From Deroplatys truncata (taxonomy: Eukaryota > Arthropoda > Insecta > Mantodea > Mantidae), in NCBI GenBank assembly GCA_030765065.1, contig CM060979.1:109790350-109854349 (forward strand): a stretch of DNA of 64,000 nt, in the 5' to 3' direction. Under the pieces are notes generated by a model, which searched no databases, was not told the origin of the DNA, and saw only the letters and a program-made list of their open reading frames with translations. This document shows positions 11,885 to 23,655 of this stretch, in pieces (within the stretch, counting starts at the first letter, position 1; each line of letters starts with the position of its first letter). Made by a program: the position numbers and the translations under genes.

Positions 11885-13375
11885 CACATTTCTCCATGTA
11901 AAAGAGGTGGGTGGATTTTCCTTAAAATCTTCGTGCGACATCCTTGTAAGATGCTGAACTTATATAGTAAGTTTGGTATTTAACCGGTTTTTCCTTCAGA
12001 AACACACACACGCACACACGGATATTTTTCTAAAAATGCTGTTTTTGAATTAAAGAGGGCTCAAAACGTGTATTCTATGAAATATCGGTATATAAGGTAC
12101 GCAATAGAGAAAGTAAAAGGCATAAATATTTGAAAATTCATCCCAATAAGACAGAATATCTCAGAAATTGTCAAAGGCACAAAAAAGTTATATCCCATAA
12201 ATTAATGCTTTAATGCGATCTACTTCTTTGTATAGTAAGGTTTTGTCTACCTATTACAGTTTACCAGTTGTGGAAAAGTCATTCAGAATGAAGAGGACTT
12301 CAAATGTTATTCACAGAAAATCAAGGCATATATTTTAATTTTCGTGGAAATCTCTTGAAACAAAATGTTTATTTTAATCAAAAACCTCATTGCCATTTTT
12401 GAAAAATTAAAAAATGGCGAAACGTTTTCCATATGAAGGATAGTTTGGGCGGTGGGGTTTACCTGAAAATCTTTGTGCCGCATTTTTGGAAGACGCTGCA
12501 CTTAAAGTACCAAGTTTGGAGTTTAACCAAATTCTCATTCTTACTTTCTCTACTACGTATAGTAAGTAGGGGGAGTATTGTATTCCACCCAAAATTTCGA
12601 TACCGAGATTTCACCGGAAATACATGTTTTAAAGCCCCCTGAATAAAAGCCCACTTTTAGAAAAAGGTCCGTGTATATGTCTGTGAACAGCATAGCTCAG
12701 AAACGAAAAGCCGGATAAATACCAAACTTGGTATTTAGGTTCAGTATCTTTCAAGGAGTCGACACAAAGATTTTCAAGAAAATCCCCCATCCCAGACTAC
12801 CATTTACATGGAACATTTTCCAACGTTTTGATTTTTTCAAAAATGGTTCTAACGAATTTGATTAAAATACCATATATTTAAGACGTTTTTATGATAAATG
12901 AACTGTATATCTTGAATTTTCTAGGAGTGTCCCCAAAATACTTCTTCTTTCAGAATGGCTTTTGCATAACTGGTAAACTGTAAGAAATAGACAAAACCTT
13001 TCTACACAGAAAATGTAGAGCTCGTTAAAACATGCAATGTATGTCATATACATTTTTGTGGAGGAACCACATCTGAGAAATTCCTTGTTATTTGTTTAAT
13101 TTTCCAATACTTAATGAGAATTCTTTATTCGCTTTTTTATGTCCTGGACATGCAAATAAAATGCAATGCTCCACATAGCAACAAAGATTTGACTATCACT
13201 TAAAGCCTTCCATATTCCCCTTGCATCTACAAGAAAATTAGTAATAAGATAGTTTCTGGAAATGTTTATCTAATTAACATGAAGTAGATCGAGAATAAGC
13301 GTTTGTAAAAATAGTTTGTAGAAGAGTAGGGAAAGTCATGCAAGTGTAACACGAATTTTTTAGTTATACTGTTCA
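11885..13375. repeat. Nest of Repeat A copies, inverted
   Basis: Reverse-oriented pieces (11885-12115 and 12120-12530) are followed head-to-head by a forward copy (12540-13375). The joint at about 12535-12560 reads TACTTTCTCTACTACG. The forward copy preserves the empty site of the SINE seen at 2381: GGTAAACTGTAAGAAATAG near 12982. The reverse piece near 12005 contains the CACACACGCACACACGG tract typical of the family. Open frames at 12307-12642 are spurious. Confidence 0.7.
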
Positions 13376-13544
13376 CGGATACATGGACAGAAAGAAAGAG
13401 ATTCCTTAAAATCTGATGTGTTCAATCCACGTGACTTTCTCTACAAACTCTCCTACAAACAATGCATACAAAATCTTAGTGTTCTCTCTACTATCTATTC
13501 TTCTCTATCTATCTCGTATCTATTCCCGTTTCGTGGCGTATGGT

Positions 13545-13745
13545 GTGCTGGACAGATGGCGCGGTGCATGTCGTGGACATCAGAAGGTTGTTTGATTGGT
13601 GGGTCGTTCTTCGCCCTCTCGCGGTTGCTGCAGCGGTGGGACGGGTTTGCGAACTTGGAAATGTTAGAGAATTTCGCGCGTTTCTATGACCTATCTGCCT
13701 CCTGTGGTTCCTTCACCTCGTCCTTTCCTCCTGGGGGTGGTTAAT
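13545..13745 (+). mobile_element. Dispersed GC-richer element (family S6)
   Basis: The block starts near GGACAGATGGCGC and contains CTTGGAAATGTTAG and CCTGTGGTTCC, ending TTTCCTCCTGGGGGTGG. The same landmarks in the same order occur at 25125-25345, so it is a repeat, not the exon that the 108-codon open frame at 13418-13744 might suggest. Its class is unknown; a SINE 3' part is likely. Confidence 0.55.
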
Positions 13746-15249
13746 CGCAGTATATCTGGTTCTATTGTCAACCTCTACCTCTATTGTCAATCGCGGTTCT
13801 AGCTCTGCTCAATAGTAACAGGCGTGTGAGCGAATTACCATTAAGTAAAGCGGAGATATTAGTGTTATCCACAAATCTAAACGACACAAGCACGTAAACA
13901 AATACACGCGTGCGATCTTAAATGGCTGGATCAGAAAGAACTTAACATAGATCAAGGTAATTTGGCGCGGCGATTGCTAGTTGCACTGACTATGTAGTAG
14001 CGATAAGGTCAATGCTTACTTATTAAAATAAATAACATGTGATAAAGTTCTGTTTTCTCCACTGTCAATCAGAGAGCTAAGTGCTCTCAGGGTTCGATTC
14101 CTGGAATGAGTTTTCTCCTGCTCACAGAGTCTGGAAAAGTATAAACGCGGAAGTGAATGAGAGTTCCCCATAAACGTTTAAAAATAATATATCAAACATT
14201 TCATAGTGCAAGACATCGAATAAAACTTCCAATAACTTGAGCGATAGCTACATTAGATGAAATGTTTCAGAAAATGCCAACAAATTTAAAATTCTTATTC
14301 AATTTTTCCGGTATGAGGTATCGGATAAACTGCTTGCATCGCCTTTTATTCCAATGATATCCAACGTAAAAAGGCAGTAATTTCGTTTCCTTTGATGCAT
14401 ATTTCCCTCATTATTTTCAAACTTAGATTTGAGCGTATTTAAATCAAACAAATCATTCTGGTGCCAAGGCTTTAACTTCGAAATTACTACTTCCCTAAAA
14501 AAGGGAATCTCTGGAACAAGGATTTCCTTTTGAGAAGAAGATGAAGAAGAAAAAGATTAGAGCGCCCGACGCCTCGGATTGAAAAGGATAGACACTGCGG
14601 CTCATAGCAGGCGAGTCTCGCATAAAAGAAGAAGGTAATTGAAAAATCAATGTGATATCGAGAATGTGATGAAAAGGAGAATGAGAGATAAGGCAAGATG
14701 CAATTCAGGAATAGACCTTGCGTAAATAAAAAGGAAGCCATTTCCTGAAGAAAATGATATGGTAGACGGTATGATTGGATGTCTTTCATGTATAACAAAC
14801 TCAAAGATAATCCACCTCCAACCTACATTATCTGAATGATTCATTCAGTTAATAATACAGAGAGACTGGGACTTAAAAGTTCAAGCATATGCATCCACGA
14901 CCAACTAGCGCATATACTGGCTGATTTAACTCCTCTTATGAAATAGTAATAAACCAAAAACCTTGTATTAGTTTCACCTAGACTCATATGTGGCACTCAT
15001 GCTATATCAAAACTCAAACCGTTCAGCACCTACATATGCTGCCATACTTAATGATTTAGTACGGTAACATTCTCTCTCTCTCGACAGGGACCATTATCTT
15101 AACATCTTTCCTATGACTAGAATGGATATTTAAATTACACATTTCTCTGTTGGTAAATTGGATGTACCTACATTTCAAATTTTATTACCCCGATGTACAT
15201 ACAGTGGCGGATCGTCATTAAGGGCCCGGTCTACCAAGAATAACGTACA
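13746..15249. other. Intergenic DNA with one isolated B-box-like motif
   Basis: GGTTCGATTCC near 14092-14102 is a perfect pol III B box with no cloverleaf around it; it may be a SINE scrap. Open frames at 14487-14844 are AT-rich and unsupported. Confidence 0.4.
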
Positions 15250-16265
15250 ACTAGAGTTTGTGTTTGTTTTTGAATACGCTGAACCTAAATACCAAGTTTA
15301 CATTTCGGTTTTTAGTTGTGTTGTTCACAGTCAAAACAGACCCACGCACATTTACACACCTGCGCGCGCGGACCTTTTTCTAAAATGTTTTTTTTTATTC
15401 TGGGGTCCTCAAAACATGTAGTTCTGGTGAAATTTTATATCAACATGTTGGGTAGAATGCAATACCCTTACTTATCGTGTACATGGTAGAGAAAATGAAC
15501 GAAGAGATAAATGCAACATCCACAGAGGAAGCAGTTTGGTTACTGATCATATAATATACACAAACATAATTAGCAATCTTATAAAATTGTAACAGCAACC
15601 CTACTAAACGAGCCTCAAAACTCATATTTCCAGTGAATCCTGGTATCGCATTTCTTAGTGGAATGCAATACATTCCTACTAGTAAGTACTAGAGAAAGTA
15701 ATGAGTATAGATTTAAAAATTCAAGCCGATAACAAAAAATATCTTAAAAATGCCTGATGCCACAAAAACTTTATTTGACATAAATTGCATGTTTTAAATG
15801 CCAGATCTACATTTCTGTGTATAAGCATTTCTCCATATCATACGGTTTACCCAATATACGTATGCGTTTTATTTGCCATGAAAGTATCTTAAACATGCAA
15901 CATTTTAATCAAAATCTTATAATCGCTTTGAGGAAATAAGAAATAATAAAAAAATGTTCCTATAAGGGTTAGTTTGAAAACGGAGAAATTTCTTGAAAAT
16001 CTTAGTGTCACATCCCTGAAAGATGCTGAACTTAAATACCAAGTTTGATACTTAGCCGACTTTTCGTTTTTTTGAGTTATGCCGTTCACACACAGACACA
16101 AGGACGGACATACACAAACACACATAAGAACCAGATTTTTTTTCAAAAATTCGTCTTTTCTGTTTTGATTCAGTGGACATCAAAACCTACATTTCCATGA
16201 AATCTCGGTATTAAATTTTTTAGTGAAAACAATATTTCTTTACTCACTATAGGTAATCAGTAGAG
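15250..16265 (-). repeat. Repeat A copies, reverse
   Basis: Two fragments in reverse order (about 15250-15480 and 15660-16265) show AATACCAAGTTTACATTTCGG, ACACAGACACAAGGACGGAC, TACCAAGTTTGATACTTAGC and CCATGAAAGTATCTTAAAC landmarks of the family. The ORFs at 15158, 15440 and 15889 fall in this repeat and have no support as genes. Confidence 0.65.
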
Positions 16266-16849
16266 GAAATAAACAAATCTAACCGCTGGAATTAAGTCTA
16301 AAGGCAGTTTTAACCTTTTAGGCGTTTCAAAGCACCCAGACTGTCGTGGAAAACAACTTGCCTTAAAGAATAAATTCCGTTTCCTGCAAGTAATCAGCCC
16401 TTCAACTCTTTACCTCCAGCTTCTTTCCTACTGCGCCGCTTCATTGTTATCTCGACAATGCTGCCACTATCTCTCTTCCACTTGCTATTTATGCGAGTTA
16501 AACTGAATTACGCTGCAGGATAACAGCTGCCATCCTTTTTCTTGAAACTCTCTTCTGATTGAAACAAAATCCAAGTATTCTGACTTAGCTTAAAGAAACG
16601 TCATTGTGTGCTTATTTAATTTTCTTAGCTACATTAACCTCTTCTCATAAATGAACCTGATGATTTTTATTTATACAAACAATTATAATTTAACGCTTTC
16701 CATGCCAAAGGGACACACATGTCTCACAGAATGCGTCTCTTCCAATAGATGGCTACCCAAACCTTAAAGTCTACATATACCCATCTCAAAGATAATCAGA
16801 AATCATTTTAACTCTTAAAGTACTTATTATACTTATAAAAAGAAGAAAA
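16266..16849. other. No gene seen
   Basis: Mixed-composition sequence without recognisable coding or repeat structure. Confidence 0.4.
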
Positions 16850-17725
16850 TGTTGATGTGTTAAATTCGCGTGACTTTCTCTATCTCTGTCGTTTATTAGT
16901 GCGTATATACATTATTCTTACGAAGGTTTATTTTCCTATCTACTTCATTTTAATCGAGATAAATCTTTTCGGAAATAGCTTCATTACACATTTCGTTAAC
17001 GATACAAAGGGAAGAGCAATATCAAATGTTTTAGAACTATACGCTATATGCTAGCCTTAAAATGCTATGCTCTTTCCATGACATCACGAGAAACAATTGG
17101 AAATCGACAGGACTTTAAAATAATGGCTAAGTACTGAACAATTCCAACCATTAATAACATATACCTCGGAAATTGCTGATGCTATAAAAAGGTCACTCGA
17201 AATAAATCGCGTGTTTTAAAGAGGTCTTCATTTCGTCTATCGCGTAACGTTTATCAGTTATACAAGATTATACAATTTTTTTTCCGAGTGAAGAGGACTT
17301 CAAAGGCTATCCCCAGCAAATTCAAGATGTACGTTTTATTTTTCATGTAAATATCTTTAATATATGTATTTTAAGAAAAACCGTTAGTCATTTTTTATAA
17401 AACCAAAAAGTTCCAAAAATGTTCCATACACAGGGTAGTTTGAGATGGAGGATTCTCTTGGAAATCTTCAAGTTGCGTCTTTGGAAGGTACTGAGCTTAA
17501 ATATTAAGTTTGTTGTTTATCGAATTTTCTTTCCTTGAGTTATGCTGTTCACAGATGCATACCTACACACACACACACGGACATTTTTCTAAAATACTTT
17601 TTTTATTCAGGGAGCCACGAAACACATATTTCGGGAGAAATCTTGGTATAGTATAATTGGGTGAAATGCAATACCTTCTCTACATGCTAGGTATGTGTTA
17701 GAGAATGTAAAACTCAGATAAATGT
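16850..17725 (-). repeat. Repeat A copy, reverse
   Basis: It starts TGTGTTAAATTCGCGTGACT followed by TTCTCTA, passes TTTTAATCGAGATAAA and ACAGGGTAGTTTGAGATGG, and ends at a CACACACACACACGG tract followed by TTCTAAAATACTTTTTTTA and GCAATACC. No gene. Confidence 0.68.
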
Positions 17726-17889
17726 TACTACATACGAACATATCCTCCTGGGTCCCGAGATAAAATTAGGACGCTTGTATTTATATGTTTGTGCTTAATG
17801 GATTTCTATGGGTCGAAATATAACAAATTTGCCCAAAAAACGTTTTTAAAGCTTTTTTGGAAGCGTGGAGGTTTTGGGGGTCTTAATCT

Positions 17890-18045
17890 AAGTTTTTTTT
17901 ACTGCGTTTTACTGTTTTTAGTTACCGCTTATTACCGCCACACACATACACACACAAACACCCATGCCCATGGCGGGGCTCGAACCCGCGACCCTCAGAT
18001 TGGCGGAGCGCCGGAGCTATAAACTCCAGCGACCACGGCTATAAA
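17890..18045 (-). mobile_element. SINE (family S3), minus strand
   Basis: On the minus strand the head reads GCCGTGGTCGCTGGAGTTTA, a B box GGGTTCGAGCCCCGCC, then CATGGGCATGGGTGTTTGTG, a GT tract, and AATAAGCGGTAACTAAAAAC. This matches the copy at 10785-10930. The tRNA head is better preserved here. Confidence 0.72.
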
Positions 18046-18924
18046 TTTTGTCGGTGGATTAATTATTAATGACCAAAAAAACACGGATATTCAAGAGATC
18101 AATTTTTAATTTTATTTTGAGCGGTTCTAGGGAACTTTAGCATATTTTTAGATATGAGAACATCTTTATATGATACCGTGGGTCTACATATAAGTTTTTT
18201 ATGGTTATTTAGTTCAACCAACGATACACAGCAGACAAGATAGAAAATAATATGAGTACGCACTGCAGAATGTATCAAATATGATACCACCGTTCTCATT
18301 CATATGGTGAGATAAAAATCTAAAGCCTGAGATATCATATATGATATCCAGGGACGCAGGAGGATATATGGTATATGATTGGAACCTATCTTTGTCTATT
18401 AATTTTTTCTCATGACTTGGGTTGCTACGCACGTTCTCTTAAAATGTTAATCCTTTAAATTTCTCATTAGGCAAATGTGTTTAGATCAAATATCAGTTTC
18501 TGTGTCTATGCGCAGCTCCAAATTAGTCAAGATGTGAATAAGAATGCATTACTGATTTATTCCTTATATCTACAGTCTGTTCATGATCTCCCTTTCCGAA
18601 GATCAAACATAGGCAATGTCTTTACTCGAAAGGTAGAATCAGACCAAAGAATTCAATGCCATAGCGAGATTTGAATCATGGCATTGAATTTTTCAGTATG
18701 ATTCTACCTTTCCAACCTTATCCTATACACGGCTTGCGTGAAGAACAATTAATTACATATGGTTTTTTTCTGTTAAATAAATTATAGAGCAGAGAAGACA
18801 GAAAATTTTGGAAACCAATCAGCTCAATAGGTCTGGTCAAAACATATTACCATGTAAATAATTACCATGTATTGGGAAATATTTACTACAATAAGAGCCT
18901 TTACAGTAATACATCTACATTACC
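18046..18924. other. AT-rich intergenic DNA with a short palindrome
   Basis: Contains GATATCATATATGATATCC near 18330 and the inverted repeat annotated at 18630-18710. Open frames at 18099-18674 are unsupported. Confidence 0.45.
18630..18710. repeat. 81-bp inverted repeat
   Basis: AAGGTAGAATCA (18630-18641) pairs with TGATTCTACCTT (18699-18710). Inside, ATTCAATGCCAT pairs with ATGGCATTGAAT across a loop of about 15 bases. It could be a short MITE or hairpin; no second copy was noticed. Confidence 0.7.
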
Positions 18925-19480
18925 AAGCAAGATGGCTCCACGGAAATGCGTGAGGCTCATATTCGGGAGACCCAGGTTTTCATTCTCGAGGGCCGGCCAC
19001 TGACCATGGATTTTTTGTGGTTTCCCCGAGTCGGTAAGCGAATGCTGTGGTGGTTTCTCTTCTACCATGAATTTTATGCCCCCACCGTTTCCTGTGCGCA
19101 TCATTTCCTATTATCTTCAGGGTTGTAGAACCAGGCGACGGCGTCCGGTTTGTTGCGGTATATATTCGCTTTGGAAAGATTTTTCCCTGGCGTTGAGTGT
19201 ACTGATGTCAGACCCGTTTCTGGAGCCTTGTGACTAGGGCTGACTGGCGTCCGGATTCGTTCTATCTGGAATCGTTAGGGACTCCGTCGTTGCTTGCGCA
19301 CATTGTCGCCGAGATATGTTCGCACTTCAGGTCTCCTCCTCATCCCTCGTTCCCAAGGGCTACGTTAGGAGCAAAAAGGGCCACTCTGGCCTATTTGCGA
19401 TCCTCCGCTCCGGTTTCGTGAGCCCCTCCATGATCTGTACTCTATTCCTAATAACATTTCGACACCAATCGGAGTAGATC
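18925..19480 (+). mobile_element. SINE (family S1), near full length
   Basis: It starts CAAGATGGCTCCACGG with a degraded tRNA-like head, has the family signature GTAAGCGAATGCTGTGGTGG near 19035, then GTTGTAGAACCAGGCGACGG, and a tail with TCGTTAGGGACTCCGTCG and TCCCAAGGGCTACG. The same tail appears in minus-strand copies at 53890-54450 and 59105-59602. Open frames at 18901-19421 belong to it. Confidence 0.78.
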
Positions 19481-19554
19481 CAAAAATATTTAGCTAATAT
19501 GAGTTTGAGATAACTCACCCACTGAGTTCACCCACTGTTTTAACACATATATTG

Positions 19555-21110
19555 ATGATAATTTTTAAAAATGTGTTATATTTACATGACTTTCTCTACT
19601 CGCTCTTCTAGAAGCTATTCTTACAAAAGCGTATTACTTCGTCTTAATATAAACTTCCACTTTACATTTCGTTGTAAATCGAAGCGTATCGATTTGTGAT
19701 AGCTTTGAAGCTCTATGCCTTTTGTATAACCACGAGAAAAGAAAAAAAGGAATGCTGAGTCTCTCGCGCGTTAGAAGTGAAAGTTCTTAGGTTCTAGCAT
19801 TTGATACACTAATACACGATCACTTTAAAACTGTACTTTACTTACAACAGATAGCTCGCTAATACAATAATAATATTACGTGTTCAGCTAATGCACAGTA
19901 TAATACGCAATGTCTACTGGTTTCCTATGCTACGTATTAACACAGTACACGCGGCGCATGCGCGTAGACTGTCTATGATATATGCGACGAGGATACTAGA
20001 AATGATTCTCCCTCTCTATCTTAACTGCCGGTTGGAGTTTCTCGTTCAGGCCAACTCATGCGTTTCACTTTTCGTCTGATTCAGGCCAATTTGCCTTATT
20101 GCCCCTAAAGAAGTTTTACTTCAAAAACAAATGACTTCCCATTTGAGAAAAGTGCAAGTGTTTGAAGATTCAAATCAATAAAAATTATTATCTTGGAAAT
20201 GGTTATTTTTTTGAAAAATATTTGGCATAAATTGTGTGTTTTCACGAGATCTACATTTCTGTGTAGTAAGATTCTGTCTCTTGCTTTACTAATTATGCAG
20301 TCATTCAGAATGAACATGACTTCAGAAGATATTCCAGAAAATTCAAGATAATGTCACGAAAATATTTTAAATATAAGGTATTTTAACCAAAATCGTTAGA
20401 GCCATCTTTGAGAGAATAAAAATGTTCGAAAAATTGTCCATATGTTGAAGGAAATGTATGTGTGTGTATGTGTGTGTGTGTGTGTGTGTGTCTGCAAACA
20501 GCATACCTAAGAAAGGAAAACTAAGTTAAATACCAATTTTAGTATTTAAGTTCAACGTCCTCCAAGGATGCGAAACCAATATTTTCAATAAAATCCCCAC
20601 ACCCCGAACTATCTTTACAAGTACCATATGTTTAAGATCCTTGCGTGACAAATAAAATGCGCCTACACCTTGAATTTTCTGGGAATAGCCTGTGATGACC
20701 TCTTTATTCTGAATGACTTTTGAATAACTGGTAGACGGTAAGAGAGAGACAATAACTTACTGCGCAAAATTGTAGATCGAGATCTGCATATTCTGTGGAC
20801 ACATTTTATGTCAAATATAACATTTTATTGCTTTAACCGTTTCCAAAATATTCTTAGTTATTGGTTTGAATTTTTGAAAACGTATACTTTCTTTTCGTGG
20901 TCATGTAAGGAATAAGGAATTTCAAAGCTACCATTTTTTAAAAAATCTGACTATCGCTTTAGCCTACTGTATCCTTCTTATACCTACAACGAAATATGGA
21001 ATGAAAGTTCATCTCGATTATCAAGAATTAGGTAGAACAATAATTCTTCTGTAAAAATAGTTTATAGAAGAGTGAGTACAGAAAGTCATGTGAATGCAAC
21101 ACATCAGATT
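19555..21110. repeat. Repeat A, reverse copy joined to forward copy, with insertion
   Basis: A reverse copy (19555-20440) begins TGTGTTATATTTACATGACT and meets a forward copy (20445-21110) at a GT microsatellite (about 20455-20490). The forward copy ends GAAAGTCATGTGAATGCAAC. About 370 bases at 19755-20125 have no counterpart in other copies and look like an insertion of unknown type. Confidence 0.65.
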
Positions 21111-21284
21111 TTTTAGTCCCATTTATACCCCGCCTTTAACTGCATTGGTCTTATCGGCGGCCTTTCCTTTGGAACTTATTGCCTATTGGCAATGGTGTTA
21201 ACTCTCCTGCACTTTGGTTTTTAATTATTAGATCATGCACACACTCATTCATACTTCCAGACTCTGGGGAGGATAAGGAATAAT

Positions 21285-21385
21285 CTTGGCTAACGAAAAA
21301 TTCCCACACCCAGTCGGTAATCGAACCCGGGACCCCTTGCACAGCAGGCAGTTACTCTACCGACTGAGCTACGGGGTCAGCCAGA
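21285..21385 (-). mobile_element. tRNA-like SINE head
   Basis: On the minus strand GACCCCGTAGCTCAGTCGG looks like a tRNA D-arm with A box, and CCCGGGTTCGATTACCG gives a T-arm with B box about 45 bases on. The 3' acceptor strand does not pair with GACCCCG, so I call a tRNA-derived element head rather than a tRNA gene. Confidence 0.55.
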
Positions 21386-21942
21386 CACGCGCATATCAGT
21401 TTTGTTCCGTAATACAGCTACAACAAATAGAAAATAATTTCCGATTCTTAAAGTGAAATACTGCGCCATTCCCTCCGTTTCTCGTGAACATTTGCTATAA
21501 TGCATGCCCAATTAACCTCTGCATCACACAAATCTCCCTAAATCGCATAATCGTTTGCTCTTCATAATGTATCACCGAACGTATTTAACTTATCACGTGC
21601 TCCAGTCAACTATCATCTGTGCTTCAGCGTGAACAATTAAAAAATGAACTATATTTGCAGTGAAACTTGCGCTTGGAAATCTGGGACAATTAACATAAAG
21701 CTGGACATGGAACTGGGCCTTGTTCTATATAGAGACCAATGATAACATCAACATTTACCGACGTTGGTGATTACGAACCATAATGCGGTATCGAACTCAA
21801 GATCTGTAGCATTAACAATCCCTCTCATGCTCACCTAAGGTGGAGAGGACAGCGATTTTGTACTATTTTTACTACTATAGCTATAAATGTGAAATTAAAT
21901 ATTCCTTGAAATTCTATTGTCTAAGAGCATTTCACTTTAAAA
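21386..21942. other. No gene seen
   Basis: No repeat or coding signal was recognised. Confidence 0.4.
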
Positions 21943-22092
21943 CCAAGCGAGATGGCTCTGCGGTGACGTCTGACCCTAGCATTCGGAACGTCCCTGGTTC
22001 GATTCCCGTCGGGCCGGCCACTCTGACCATCGGTTTCATGGTCAGTAGGCGAATGCTGGGATAGTTCCTCTTCTACCACGAATATCCTATCC
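21943..22092 (+). mobile_element. SINE (family S1), 5' part only
   Basis: CCAAGCGAGATGGCTCTGCGG head, B box GGTTCGATTCCC, then GGCCGGCCACTCTGACCATC and the family signature GTAGGCGAATGCTGGG and CTTCTACCACGAAT. The tail seen at 18925-19480 is missing. Confidence 0.78.
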
Positions 22093-22211
22093 CTTCACTT
22101 TCTATCACTTTCATTTTATACCATAATGTATGGGCGGAGATCTGGGGATGGGAACCCATGAACGCTAGACCAAGTAAGAACAGGTTTTCTAAAACGTATC
22201 TTGGGTGTGAG

Positions 22212-22875
22212 AAGGGGTACGGCAAACTGTGACATTTTTAGAGAATAAGGTACATACAGCGAAGCAATTGAATGCAAGGTATGGGCGATCAAATATTGGA
22301 TTAGAATTATGAGAGAGGATCAATCACTTATGAGAACATATGCTATAAGGAACATCTTAGAATGGGAGGGGACAAGAGCGAAAATCAAGATAGGACTGGA
22401 AAGAATGGATGAGTAATATTTGGTATGAAGGACATGGAAACAGAGCGAATGTTTAGAGAAGAGTAAGAAGCGACTGAAAGATATAGATCGACAGGGCACT
22501 GTCGCAATGTAATGAGAAAGTATCATTAAGCTTACAGTCCAACTAAAAACAGAATGGGTATAGAATAGTATACGTATTTTATCCAGAAACAGAGTCAGCA
22601 AAAAGGGGCTTGCTTGGCTCAGACTGGGATCTTGTAAACGAAGAAGGATACGAATTTGTGCCTTGTGTAGAGAAGTAGAAACTTGGGTTCATATTCTGCA
22701 TTGTACTAAGAACAGTTGGGGAGAAAGTAACAGCAAATCTCCTCTTAGTGTATCCCCGTTGAAAATGCTTACGAAAGCAAAAGGAAAGCGAATAAACTTC
22801 CTTAGAAGTGAGTTTAGAAGTGGATGTGATCTCTTCAATATCTGGTACCCACCTGCCCGACGCTTTTAGGTACTT
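22212..22875 (+). pseudogene. LINE ORF2 C-terminal relic
   Basis: Translation over several frames resembles the end of a CR1/I-like LINE ORF2. CKVWAIKYWIRIM (about 22270-22310) matches the region typically reading KYWLKIL in these elements. Further on, GLAWLRLGSCKRRRIRICAL followed by CREVETWVHILHC (about 22600-22700) carries the C-x2-C-x7-H-x3-C type zinc motif found at LINE C-termini. Several stops and frameshifts make it non-functional. Reverse transcriptase and endonuclease parts are absent. Confidence 0.7.
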
Positions 22876-23655
22876 TTATAGGTAAATCGCGTTATGAACA
22901 CAACAAACGTAGCCATTGTTTTGCTAAATCACATGCAAAGTGGGAACTGCCAACCTAAATAAAAAGCGAAATCCGCTAAATATGCTATGTGCTGTTGTTT
23001 CTGCGAACGTGAATCATTCGAGTTTTAGACGCGCAGATCCCTCGGCTACGCCCTGTCGTCACAAACACTCCTCTCATAAAAAACATCCCTCGGCTACGCT
23101 TTGAGGCTGAGGGCCCTCAATCTCTCGGCTACGCCTTGAGGCTGAGTATCTTACCGGTTTTGGCGGTATTAGTTATTCATATGTTGCTAGCATTACGTTA
23201 GAGCAAACGTATGACATAGAGTGATATATGTGGACATATAACACATCATTTTCATCGCTGTGGAGGATACACTAAGAGGAGAATGTCGAAAGTATCTACC
23301 GGATTCCTTTGTTAACTCAAGGAGAAGGTTGCACGCTAGCCAGACCTTGGTGATTGGGGGGGGGCGATTGGTAAGTTTTTACAAAAGGTTGTGCAGCTCA
23401 GATCGGAGTGTAAAAAGTAGGGACAAGGGTGGGAGGGGGATTAGTTCCATAGGGGCGGGTATTGTGTTTGTTTTGTAAATATAGGATCATTATATTATTT
23501 TGTATCCTAATCGCAGCCTCTCTCCTTCGCCATTCCCTCGCCTTTTGTTGGGAACACCAACTGCCGATTTGCGCTCGAAAGTCCACTGGCACCATGTCTC
23601 ACATATGTTGCTGAGTCAGGTCCAGTCAGTCAGTGCCTCTGGCGTTACAATAAGC
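22876..23655. other. Intergenic DNA with a three-copy short repeat
   Basis: CTCGGCTACGC recurs near 23038, 23086 and 23121; the last two copies are followed by TTGAGGCTGAG. A G-run lies near 23357. No gene is supported. Confidence 0.5.

Noticed and set aside
13418..13744. 108-codon plus-strand ORF as a gene
   Set aside because: The GC-richer part matches a second copy at 25125-25345 with a different frame, so it is a dispersed repeat.
21285..21385. Functional tRNA gene
   Set aside because: A and B boxes are good, but the acceptor stem does not pair; a SINE head fits better. The same holds for 2381, 8732 and 17890.
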